DNA of 64,000 nucleotides from Bdellovibrionaceae bacterium UBA2316. Lineage in GTDB: Bacteria > Bdellovibrionota > Bdellovibrionia > Bdellovibrionales > Bdellovibrionaceae. The position numbers and the translations under genes were made by a program. Shown piece after piece: positions 9,012 to 16,945 of this stretch (positions within the stretch are counted from its first letter, which is position 1; every line of letters begins with the position of its first letter). The stretch lies in the NCBI GenBank assembly GCA_002345205.1, contig DDVI01000124.1, positions 1-64,000 of the forward strand, read 5' to 3'. A model generated the notes under the pieces. That model searched no databases and was not told the DNA's origin. It worked only from the letters and a program-made list of their open reading frames with translations.

Positions 9012-9761
9012 CTATTTATAGTTACCAGATTTCGCCATTAAGCCGTCACGGTTCTTAATGATAATCTCTTTCCCGTTAAGATCGATCAAACCTTCAGATT
9101 TGAATTCGGTCAAATGACGAGATAACGACTCATTAATGGTACTAGCTAACTGAGCAAATTCATTACGTGTTAGTTTCAAATTGATCGACACACCATTTGG
9201 TGTTTGCACACCGAATTTGTCGCCAAGAATCACTAACTGATGCGCAATTCGTTCCTGCACAGAAGCCAAGTAGTGAAGCTGACTTGTCGTCTCGTAAGAC
9301 TGCAAATCAAACACAGCCTGATTCAAAAGCACTTTGAATAAAGGACTTGAATCTTGAAGTGCCGCTAGGATCATATCCTTAGAATACAACCAGACAGTTG
9401 ACGTTTTAATCGCCTTTGCTGTCGCTAACGATGTGCCACCTTTAACCAAGGCTTTGTATCCAAAGTATTCGCCGGGACCAACGAGTTTAGTCACGTATTC
9501 CGGTGTCGTAGTACGCCCGCGCGCTTGGCTACGATTAACATACATTTTGATACATCCCGATTGGACATAAAAAAGTCCGCGGGTTTGTTCGCCCTCTTTA
9601 AAAATAACATCCCCTTCTTTCACATGAATAATTTCATAGGGGATTTCACTGGCTTTATCGAAAGATTGCATAAAACTGCCAGACGATGGATTGCTATACG
9701 AAGGTCCCGATCCAAGGTTGGGCCTATTGTAGCCTCCAGAGAGTAATAGAGTTTTGTTCAT
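9012..9761 (-). CDS. Crp/Fnr-family transcriptional regulator
   Basis: A 249-residue regulator. The cyclic-nucleotide-binding-like beta-roll spans about 45-150 (IIHVKEGDVIFKEGEQTRGLFYVQSG and GEYFGYKALVKGG). A dimerisation helix follows, then a Crp-type helix-turn-helix near 200-235 (LTRNEFAQLASTINESLSRHL). There is no Fnr Cys cluster. GGAGG at 9767-9771 sets the ATG at 9761. It is divergent from the BMP nucleoside transporter at 9918, so it may regulate that operon; this is inferred from position only. No clear Crp-box was found in the shared intergenic region. Confidence 0.92.
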   Translation of the reverse strand: MNKTLLLSGGYNRPNLGSGPSYSNPSSGSFMQSFDKASEIPYEIIHVKEGDVIFKEGEQTRGLFYVQSGCIKMYVNRSQARGRTTTPEYVTKLVGPGEYFGYKALVKGGTSLATAKAIKTSTVWLYSKDMILAALQDSSPLFKVLLNQAVFDLQSYETTSQLHYLASVQERIAHQLVILGDKFGVQTPNGVSINLKLTRNEFAQLASTINESLSRHLTEFKSEGLIDLNGKEIIIKNRDGLMAKSGNYK

Positions 9762-9844
9762 CTTAACCTCCAAATAAAAATAAACGCTATACTAGGTTTA
9801 CATCATTTTAAACTAATTTGCCAGATAATAGTTCAATTAATACT

Positions 9845-9873
9845 TTGACCCAGTCTAAAGTTTTAAATATAAG
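9845..9873 (+). promoter_or_regulatory. Sigma-70 promoter of the nucleoside transporter operon
   Basis: TTGACC at 9845-9850 and TATAAG at 9868-9873 are separated by exactly 17 bases, 44 bases before the substrate-binding protein start. This is one of the best housekeeping promoter matches in the window. Confidence 0.6.
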
Positions 9874-9917
9874 TTTTAGAAACAGCGCTCTAAAACCCAA
9901 TAACCTTGGAAAATCAA

Positions 9918-10901
9918 ATGTTTATAAAAAAGCTAATGATGGTGTTGCTAATTGCCTCGACGGGGCAAACTGCGGAAAAGTTAAAAATAGGTCTGGTTTT
10001 GGACAAAGGTGGCAAAGAAGACAAGTCATTTAATTCCGCCGCCTACCAAGGCGCAAGCTTAGCTGAAAAAGAATTGGGTATCGAACTTAAGTATGTCGAA
10101 GCAACCGATGTAAACTCGATTGAAAATTTGCATCGTCAATTCGCAAAGAAAAAATTTGATTTAGTAATTGGAATCGGTTTCGCACAACAAGATGCCGTAA
10201 AGAAAGTCGCTGCACAAAATCCAGATACAAAATTTGTAATTGTTGATGGTGAAGTGACAGCTCCTAATGTTAGATCACTTATGTTTGAGGAACACCAAGG
10301 TTCATTCCTTGTCGGTTACTTAGCTGCGATGAAATCTAAAACAAAAAAAGTTGGCTACATCGGCGGGATGGATATTCCTTTGATCCGCAGATTCGCTGTG
10401 GGTTATGAAGCAGGCGTAAAACATTTTGATAAATCGTTTACCGTTCTAGAAAACTATATCGGTATTACAGCTGACTCTTGGAACAACCCCGCGAAAGCAA
10501 AAGAATTAGCATTAAACCAATTTCAGCAAGGCGCAGACATTATTTTTGTAGCGGCTGGTGCTTCAAATTCTGGCGTGTTTGATGCGGCTGAAGAGAAAAA
10601 GAAATTAGCTATCGGGGTGGACAGCAACCAAAACTGGATGAAACCCGGATTTATCCTTACATCGATGCTTAAGCGCGTGGATCAAGGCGTATTTGCTACG
10701 ATCAAAGACCTAAAAGACAGCAAATTTACTCCGGGTATCGTTCGTTACGGCCTAAAAGACAAAGGTATCGACTACGCCATGGACAAACACAACGAAAAGC
10801 TTGTATCAGCTGACGATGTTAAAAAATTAGAAAAGATCAAGGCCGAAATCATTGAAGGCAAAATCAAAGTTCCTGATTTTTATTTAATGAAGAAAAAATA
10901 A
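9918..10901 (+). CDS. BMP-family ABC transporter substrate-binding protein (nucleoside type)
   Basis: A 327-residue periplasmic binding protein of the BMP/PnrA family. Its signal peptide ends near STGQTA, with no lipobox Cys although many relatives are lipoproteins. Family features are KIGLVLDKGGKEDKSFN (the conserved GxxDxSFN binding region), LVIGIGFAQQDAV and KLAIGVDSNQN. The family binds purine and other nucleosides for import. The ATG at 9918 fits the signal peptide; an upstream TTG at 9906 is weaker. It is the first gene of an operon with one ATPase and two permeases. Confidence 0.93.
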   Translation: MFIKKLMMVLLIASTGQTAEKLKIGLVLDKGGKEDKSFNSAAYQGASLAEKELGIELKYVEATDVNSIENLHRQFAKKKFDLVIGIGFAQQDAVKKVAAQNPDTKFVIVDGEVTAPNVRSLMFEEHQGSFLVGYLAAMKSKTKKVGYIGGMDIPLIRRFAVGYEAGVKHFDKSFTVLENYIGITADSWNNPAKAKELALNQFQQGADIIFVAAGASNSGVFDAAEEKKKLAIGVDSNQNWMKPGFILTSMLKRVDQGVFATIKDLKDSKFTPGIVRYGLKDKGIDYAMDKHNEKLVSADDVKKLEKIKAEIIEGKIKVPDFYLMKKK

Positions 10902-12422
10902 ATGGAAATTAACTCGCACCCAGAAATCGAGTTTTCAAATGTAGGCAAGCGATTTGGTTCTGTATGGGCCAATCGCGATATTTCATTTTCTATTAATCGT
11001 AATACTATCCACGCCATCATCGGTGAAAATGGTGCAGGCAAATCCACTATCATGAAAATCCTTTTCGGGATTTATTCTGCGGATGCAGGTACCATCAAGG
11101 TAAATACTAAAGAGGTTCGTTTCTCGTCACCCATCGATGCCATGAAATATAAAATCGGCATGGTCCATCAGCACTTTATGTTGAGTCCTGCCCATACCGC
11201 TTTAGAAAATGTATTGCTAGTTGATCCGAAACAAAGTCCATTTGAACCGTACTTCAAGAACGACAAAATTGAGAAAATCAAAGCCACCGCTCAATTATAT
11301 AAATTTGACATACCCTGGGACACCCCTGTTAAGGATCTTGGCGTTGGCACTCAACAGAAAATTGAAATTTTAAAATTACTTTGCTTAGACAACCAGATTT
11401 TAATTTTTGATGAGCCTACGGCCGTACTGACTCCGCATGAAATTGATGAGTTATTGACTCAATTGCATGAGCTTAAGAACCAAGGTAAAACGGTTATCTT
11501 GATTACACATAAACTTAAGGAAGTGAAACGTATCGCCGACACCATCACTATATTCCGCAAGGGCCAATTGGTAGGAACATATCCTGCGAGTGAACTAGAT
11601 GAAAAAGAGATGGCGTCTAAAATGGTAGGCAAACCGATCTCTTTTGAAAAACGCTCTTTCGAAAAGTTTAAGGATCAAAGCGTATTGCTCAATCTAGAAA
11701 ATGTAAAATTCATTGAAGGTAGCAAAGAATTCTTATTTAATTTTAAACTTCATCGAGGTGAAATTCTAGGGATTGCTGGTATCGAAGGTCATGGGCAAGA
11801 AAAACTGATTCCTTTCATATTAAATTCGAAACAATTTAATTATTCGGGCAAGATTACTATTTTAGACACAGATGCCCAGTCACTTGGGCCTTATGGCGCT
11901 AGAGAATTATCGATTGGAGTATTTCCAGAAGATCGTTTGCGCTTGGGCGTTCTACCTGAATTAAAGGCATTTCAAAATTTCATCCTTGGCTACCAACGCA
12001 AGCCAAAATGGTTCTCTAAGGGAATATTGAACTGGACAAAAATTAAAACCCTGACTCAAAGCACGTTTGATAAATTTAAAGTCGAACCTAATAATATCAA
12101 TTTAGATTTTAATGCGTTTTCTGGTGGGAATCAGCAAAAGATCGTGGTGGCGCGAGAGCTATTTCATGACCCAGAAATAATCATCGCCGCCCATCCAACT
12201 CGTGGGGTAGATATTGGCGCTATTGAGTTAATTCATGAACAATTGATTTTAGCACAAGAAAAGGGCAAAGGAGTCCTTTTAATTTCGAGCGAGCTGGACG
12301 AGTTGTTAAAACTGTCTGATCGTGTCCTTGTCATTCGCAATGGAAAAATCATGCGTGAGCAACTTCGTGCTGATTTTTCCGAAAAGGAAATTGGTCGTTG
12401 CATGTTAGGAGTCGTTCAGTGA
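10902..12422 (+). CDS. Nucleoside/sugar-type ABC transporter ATP-binding protein (two ABC domains)
   Basis: A 506-residue tandem ATPase of the type that drives BMP-dependent nucleoside or sugar importers (YufO/RbsA-like). Domain 1 has Walker A GENGAGKST (near 41), Walker B LIFDEPTAVLTP and a weak signature (VGTQQKIEI). Domain 2 has a degenerate Walker A (GIEGHGQEK), the signature SGGNQQKIVVA near 408, and AAHPTRGVDIGA. One degenerate site is usual for this family. The ATG directly follows the stop of the substrate-binding gene with no spacer, and the end overlaps the next gene by 4 bases. Confidence 0.95.
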   Translation: MEINSHPEIEFSNVGKRFGSVWANRDISFSINRNTIHAIIGENGAGKSTIMKILFGIYSADAGTIKVNTKEVRFSSPIDAMKYKIGMVHQHFMLSPAHTALENVLLVDPKQSPFEPYFKNDKIEKIKATAQLYKFDIPWDTPVKDLGVGTQQKIEILKLLCLDNQILIFDEPTAVLTPHEIDELLTQLHELKNQGKTVILITHKLKEVKRIADTITIFRKGQLVGTYPASELDEKEMASKMVGKPISFEKRSFEKFKDQSVLLNLENVKFIEGSKEFLFNFKLHRGEILGIAGIEGHGQEKLIPFILNSKQFNYSGKITILDTDAQSLGPYGARELSIGVFPEDRLRLGVLPELKAFQNFILGYQRKPKWFSKGILNWTKIKTLTQSTFDKFKVEPNNINLDFNAFSGGNQQKIVVARELFHDPEIIIAAHPTRGVDIGAIELIHEQLILAQEKGKGVLLISSELDELLKLSDRVLVIRNGKIMREQLRADFSEKEIGRCMLGVVQ

Positions 12423-13483
12423 AATCATTCTTCGGCTTCTTATTCGGCTTGTTCTGCGCCTTGATGATAGTGCTCTTCGCAGGTGAAAATCCATTACACA
12501 TTTTAGAAATTTTAGTTCGTAGTAGTTTTGGCAGCAAATATGATTTTGGTTTGACGTTATTTTATATGACATCGCTGATATTTACCGGTTTGTCAGTCTC
12601 AGTGGCCTTCAAATCAGGGTTATTTAATATTGGTGCTGAAGGACAATTAAATTTTAGCGCGATCAGTATGGTCGTGTTTGCCACGACCTATCCAGGAATT
12701 ACCTTTCCCAGTAGTCTATTGCTGATCCTACTTGTAGGGATTTTGTCTGGTGCCATCTGGGGCGCCATCCCTGGATTATTAAAGGCATACCGAGGAAGCC
12801 ATGAAGTTATAGTCACAATGATGCTCAACTTTGTTTCTGCGGGCATTTCCAGTTATTTTATTTCGCATCAGCTGCAGAATCCTGATTCTCAAAACCCAGA
12901 AAGCGCAGTGATCGTGGATGCCTTTCGCACCAACTCTTTTGATTTTTTAAACAAGCTTCTGCCTGAATCACCGGTTAATATTTTTTTCATCTTCGCAATT
13001 TTAATGGCCATAACCATGTACTTTTTCTTTACGAAATCCGCTTTGGGATTTGAAATGATCGCGGTCGGCGAAAACCCCTCAGCAGCCGAACGTGCCTCGA
13101 TTTCATCTAAAAAGTTTATTGTACTTAGCCTAGTTCTATCAGGTGTCTTAGCTAGCGGCGCTGGAATGAATGAAGTAATTGGCTACAGCGGCCAGTACAA
13201 AATAGGCTTCTCTCCTGAATTTGGATTTATGGGTATTGCGGTAGCCCTTATGTCTAACAATCATCCACTCGGAATTATTGCTAATGCGTTTATCATGTCT
13301 GTGTTCCATAAAGGCGCAAGTGATTTAGATATCGAAACCGAAACTATCACAAAAGATTTCTCTAAAATTATTCAAGCCATGGTTTTATTTGGCGTCGGTC
13401 TCCAGTACTACCTAAATAAATACGGCGTAACTATTAGCTGGTTCAAGAAAAGAAAAAATTTAAATCAATCAGGAAGCGTGTAA
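12419..13483 (+). CDS. BMP-type ABC transporter permease (first subunit)
   Basis: A 354-residue integral membrane protein of the branched-chain/BMP permease family (YufP-like). It has about eight to nine hydrophobic segments, and the typical AFKSGLFNIGAEGQL near residue 60. A coupling region with GENPSAAERASI lies near 225. The GTG at 12419 overlaps the preceding stop (GTGA) and has AGGAG at 12407-12411. This makes it the likely start rather than the ATG at 12398. It pairs with the permease at 13485 to form the membrane channel of a nucleoside importer. Confidence 0.93.
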   Translation: MKSFFGFLFGLFCALMIVLFAGENPLHILEILVRSSFGSKYDFGLTLFYMTSLIFTGLSVSVAFKSGLFNIGAEGQLNFSAISMVVFATTYPGITFPSSLLLILLVGILSGAIWGAIPGLLKAYRGSHEVIVTMMLNFVSAGISSYFISHQLQNPDSQNPESAVIVDAFRTNSFDFLNKLLPESPVNIFFIFAILMAITMYFFFTKSALGFEMIAVGENPSAAERASISSKKFIVLSLVLSGVLASGAGMNEVIGYSGQYKIGFSPEFGFMGIAVALMSNNHPLGIIANAFIMSVFHKGASDLDIETETITKDFSKIIQAMVLFGVGLQYYLNKYGVTISWFKKRKNLNQSGSV

Positions 13484-13484
13484 C

Positions 13485-14360
13485 GTGGGCGAAATCGATA
13501 TTTTTTCATTAAGCTTCATATTGAGTGCCCTTCGGGTATCGACCCCACTGATATTCGCCGCCCAAGCCGGCTTGCTGAGCGAAAAATCAGGTGTAGTTCA
13601 AATTGGACTTGAAGGCTTCATGCTCGCTGGCGCATTTTCTGGCGCCGTATTTGCGCATGTGACGCATTCATCTTACTTGGGTTTCGCGTTGGCTTTTGTT
13701 TGCGGCGCCATTGCAAGTTTATTGTTTAGTCTATTAGTCGTTCGCCTAAAAACGGATGCCATAGTTGCGGGCACAGGCTTTAACTTTTTGATGATGGGAC
13801 TTATTCCGTTTTTAACAAAATTTATCTTCAATTCAACCGGTTCAACTCCAGCGATTCCAATTGAACACCGTCTTTCCTATGAAGTAACTGTTTTTGCCAT
13901 TGCCGTTGTCATTGGAATTTATTTTTTAATTTCAAAAACACGTTGGGGGTATTGGATTCAATTTGCTGGGGAATACCCTGATGGATTAACAGCGTGTGGA
14001 GTTTCCGTCGAGCGCGTTCGCTGGGTGAGCGTTCTTTTATGTGGTGGCTTAGCTGCTTTAGGTGGAGCAAGTCTATCATTGTTTCTATCGTCGGCGTACT
14101 CGCCACTGATGACTGGTGGTCGCGGGTTTATTGCTTTAAGTGCATTAATCCTAGGAAAATGGAAACCGGTACCGACATTAGTAGGTTGTTTCGTTTTCGG
14201 AGTTTTTGATGCTCTTCAAATCCGTCTGCAGGGCGTTCCAATAAACGGCGTGACCATACCGGTACAGTGGATTCAAATTCTACCATACGTTTTAACAATC
14301 ATCTTGTTAGCCGGCTTTTTCGGACGCAGCCAAGCTCCAGCATTTTTAGGCAAGCGCTAG
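13485..14360 (+). CDS. BMP-type ABC transporter permease (second subunit)
   Basis: A 291-residue permease (YufQ-like) starting at GTG one base after the preceding stop. It contains the family segment LLSEKSGVVQIGLEGFMLAGA near residue 30. A later hydrophilic loop carries FAGEYPDGLTACGVSVERVRW, and GGRGFIALSALILGKW lies near 205. About eight transmembrane helices are visible. Together with the three upstream genes it completes the importer. The next gene, a secreted nuclease, starts only 22 bases downstream on the same strand. Confidence 0.93.
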   Translation: MGEIDIFSLSFILSALRVSTPLIFAAQAGLLSEKSGVVQIGLEGFMLAGAFSGAVFAHVTHSSYLGFALAFVCGAIASLLFSLLVVRLKTDAIVAGTGFNFLMMGLIPFLTKFIFNSTGSTPAIPIEHRLSYEVTVFAIAVVIGIYFLISKTRWGYWIQFAGEYPDGLTACGVSVERVRWVSVLLCGGLAALGGASLSLFLSSAYSPLMTGGRGFIALSALILGKWKPVPTLVGCFVFGVFDALQIRLQGVPINGVTIPVQWIQILPYVLTIILLAGFFGRSQAPAFLGKR

Positions 14361-14382
14361 TAAATCAAGAATCGAGGTTTTC

Positions 14383-15465
14383 ATGCAGATTTCATCTTTA
14401 TTAAAATTTTCAATTGTTCTTCCGCTTATAGTTTTATTTTCTGAATCCGCGCTGTCATGGGGAAATCGAGGGCATCATTCTATTTGCACCTCGGCAACCC
14501 ACTTGGTTAAAGACGACGCCCTTCGTCCTTTCTTACGATACCGCATGCATAGTTTGGGGCATCTGTGCAATATTCCAGATATCTATTGGAAATCCTTAGG
14601 TGCCGATACCAGTGACGTTGGCAACCCGACTCACTATATCGATCCCGAAATTTTAGGAATGACCGTACTTGAAATACCTAAAGATATTAAGTCCATCATG
14701 GAAAAATATACGGGCACTGAAAATAAACATAAAAAAAATGGAAATAAAATTTTCTCTATTCCAAAAGAAATGGGTTCACTTTGGTGGCGCGCGGATCAGT
14801 TCTACCGATTAGTGTCTGATTTAAAAATGTCTTTCTCTGGAAATTTAAATCCAAAAAATTACAAAGAGGAACAGGACGACAAACTTCCCTACAATCAATC
14901 CGTTTTTAAAATGATACAATATATGGGATTAATGGGCCACTTCGTGGGCGATGCCTCTCAGCCTTTCCACGCAACGGTTGATTTTGATGGTTATGGAGCT
15001 GGTCATGGCGGAATTCACTCCTATTACGAAGAGCAAGTCGTAACTCATTTCGGTCCCGACATGGAAAAGTTAATTGTGGATAAAGCCAAATCTATCAAAG
15101 ATAAAAAGTTAACGACGGGAACACCTATCGAAATTATGCAGTACCTAAGCTCCCTATCGTACAAAGATATAGAAATGGTTTTGAAAGCTGATCCCATTTC
15201 AAAAAAGTCAGAAGTTAAAAATGAAAAAGGAATGGATATAAAAACAGCCGCTGAGCGCAACCCTTCTGAAGTTGGTTACAAAAAATTCAAGGACCTTATC
15301 GTTCTTCACATGGCACGATCGGCTATTGTTCTAGCTCATTTCTGGGATGAGTCGTATCACAATGCAGGCTCTCCTTCGCTCCAAGCCTACAAAAGTTTTA
15401 GATATCCACATACTCCCGAATTTATTCCGCCAGATTACTTGGGCAGAATAGAGCCTAAAAAGTAA
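14383..15465 (+). CDS. Secreted S1/P1-type zinc nuclease
   Basis: A 360-residue exported protein. Cleavage after SALS exposes Trp as mature residue 1 (WGNRGHH), as in P1/S1 nucleases and zinc phospholipase C. The zinc ligands then fall in family order: Trp1, His6, His15, Asp41, His59 (NPTHYID), His and Asp in GHFVGDASQPFH, and His in GGIHSYYE, where Glu replaces the usual Asp. S1/P1 enzymes cut single-stranded DNA and RNA and remove 3'-phosphates. The gene follows a nucleoside importer by 22 bases, suggesting it feeds that transporter. Phospholipase activity is the main alternative. Confidence 0.85.
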   Translation: MQISSLLKFSIVLPLIVLFSESALSWGNRGHHSICTSATHLVKDDALRPFLRYRMHSLGHLCNIPDIYWKSLGADTSDVGNPTHYIDPEILGMTVLEIPKDIKSIMEKYTGTENKHKKNGNKIFSIPKEMGSLWWRADQFYRLVSDLKMSFSGNLNPKNYKEEQDDKLPYNQSVFKMIQYMGLMGHFVGDASQPFHATVDFDGYGAGHGGIHSYYEEQVVTHFGPDMEKLIVDKAKSIKDKKLTTGTPIEIMQYLSSLSYKDIEMVLKADPISKKSEVKNEKGMDIKTAAERNPSEVGYKKFKDLIVLHMARSAIVLAHFWDESYHNAGSPSLQAYKSFRYPHTPEFIPPDYLGRIEPKK

Positions 15466-15626
15466 TGCGAATGAAACGACTAAAAACCATAGCTCTTACA
15501 GTCCTTTGTCTGATTGGTGGCTATGGTTTCTACAAAATGAATCCACATGACCCCGTGATTGCCGCTTTTTTTACTGTAGGATTATTGGGTATCATGATGA
15601 GTGCTGTACGTAGGCCCAGGGATTAA
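15465..15626 (+). CDS. Tiny two-helix membrane protein coupled to the nuclease
   Basis: A 53-residue protein. The ATG at 15465 overlaps the nuclease stop codon (TAATG), the classical arrangement for coupled translation. Two hydrophobic segments, about residues 7-22 (KTIALTVLCLIGGYGF) and 31-46 (VIAAFFTVGLLGIMMS), are followed by a basic tail (AVRRPRD). A second Met at codon 3 could also start translation. No family is recognised. It may be a small membrane partner of the importer or nuclease, but this is inference from position. Confidence 0.6.
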   Translation: MRMKRLKTIALTVLCLIGGYGFYKMNPHDPVIAAFFTVGLLGIMMSAVRRPRD

Positions 15627-15691
15627 GTTCAAGAAAACTTGGCTACTCAAAAATAGTTAGAAACGGTAAAGTTTCTAATAAGGGGAGCCAT

Positions 15692-16477
15692 ATGAACTTT
15701 TTAAAGTCGTTTTTACTTGTATCATGTTTAGGTCTATTGTCATTCGCAGAACCAATTGAAGATAATTCATTTTTAGTAGAGGAAGCTTACAATCAGGATC
15801 CTGGTGTCGTTCAATTTATTAACGTCTACCAAAAATCAAATAAAACAAAAGATTGGTCTTATGTTTTCATTAACGAATTGCCAATCCTTTCACGAGCGCA
15901 TCAGTTCTCGTACGAAATACCGTATAGCTATTTGGAGTCTACTGACAAGACAGGTTTGGGCGATATCAAATTAAACTATCGTTATGAATTCTTTGGTAAC
16001 GATACGTTCACGACTACGGGCCGCTTGAGCTACGTAACAACAACAGGAAAATTTGAAGACGGTTTAGGTGCAGGTGTTAATACTTACGAAGCCTCACTTA
16101 TCACTTCAGTAAAAATCAATGAACAATGGGTACAACATTGGAACGTGGGCGTCGCTCACACTCCAAAAGCAAAATTAGCCACTGGTGAAACTGCCGATAA
16201 TAACCGTTTTTTCTGGAATCTAAGTAACGTGTATTTAATCACAGACGCATTTAACTTTATGTTGGAATTTGCATCGTCTCAGAAAGAGGCAACCATCGGA
16301 CAAGGCAAAACCGAATGGTCGTCTCAGTTCATCGTTAGCCCAAGCCTGCGCTATGGATTCGATGTTGGTGATTGGCAATTTGTTCCTGGTATTGCGATGC
16401 CTTCGACTGTTGGTGCCAATCCGGGTACAGAAAATCAGACGTTAGTTTATTTATCTATTGAAGGAAAAATTTGGTAA
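15692..16477 (+). CDS. Outer-membrane beta-barrel of the metal-efflux locus
   Basis: A 261-residue protein with a signal peptide (KSFLLVSCLGLLSFA). The body is dominated by alternating aromatic and polar strands: SYEIPYSYLES, GDIKLNYRYEF, TGRLSYVTTTG and QHWNVGVAHTPK. It ends in an aromatic residue (GKIW), typical of outer-membrane barrels. It resembles the MetA/phenol-degradation-type barrels often found beside heavy-metal RND pumps. GGGGAG precedes the ATG. It is the first gene of a same-strand set continuing to the TolC-like gene, so co-expression with the pump is likely. Confidence 0.75.
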   Translation: MNFLKSFLLVSCLGLLSFAEPIEDNSFLVEEAYNQDPGVVQFINVYQKSNKTKDWSYVFINELPILSRAHQFSYEIPYSYLESTDKTGLGDIKLNYRYEFFGNDTFTTTGRLSYVTTTGKFEDGLGAGVNTYEASLITSVKINEQWVQHWNVGVAHTPKAKLATGETADNNRFFWNLSNVYLITDAFNFMLEFASSQKEATIGQGKTEWSSQFIVSPSLRYGFDVGDWQFVPGIAMPSTVGANPGTENQTLVYLSIEGKIW

Positions 16478-16538
16478 GCGTCTCAGATAGAAGCAACCAA
16501 ATTGACTTTCTAATCGTTAAATCATAGATTGGATATTG

Positions 16539-16889
16539 ATGCGCCAAAAACAAATTAGAAACTTATTTCTATTTTCTCTTTCTTTTCTGATTTTGGCGTT
16601 GTTTTTCAAGCCTTATCATTCCCATTCCTGTTCACACTCAACAGGTTCTGTTTCAACCTCAGATCATCATTCTGATGTTGAACATTCAGAAGATGCGCAG
16701 TCAGACTGCGGCGGTAATGAATGTGCGTGTCCTCAACACCGTGTAAATGGATGTGGACCATTCGCGGCTGTAGCTAAAAATAATCGAATCGACCTATTGG
16801 AAGTTAGTTCACCATTCGAAATTGAAACTTCGTTTTCTGCCAAACAATCCCCTATCTTGGACGGACCTTTCCAGCCCCCACGAGCGTAA
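16539..16889 (+). CDS. His/Cys-rich metal-binding protein upstream of the RND pump
   Basis: A 116-residue protein with one hydrophobic segment (LFLFSLSFLILALFF, about 9-23). A dense metal-binding stretch follows: HSHSCSHS, DHHSDVEH, then CGGNECACPQH and CGPF. The C-terminus has the PFQPPRA tail typical of small proteins encoded next to Czc/Cus systems. It probably binds or senses metal ions at the periplasmic face. The ATG at 16539 is preferred over a TTG one codon earlier. The stop lies 56 bases before the RND permease. Confidence 0.75.
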   Translation: MRQKQIRNLFLFSLSFLILALFFKPYHSHSCSHSTGSVSTSDHHSDVEHSEDAQSDCGGNECACPQHRVNGCGPFAAVAKNNRIDLLEVSSPFEIETSFSAKQSPILDGPFQPPRA

Positions 16890-16945
16890 TTGTTACTACT
16901 TAACAATTAATTTTTAGATTCTAACTCGCTCAACAAAGGGACAAC

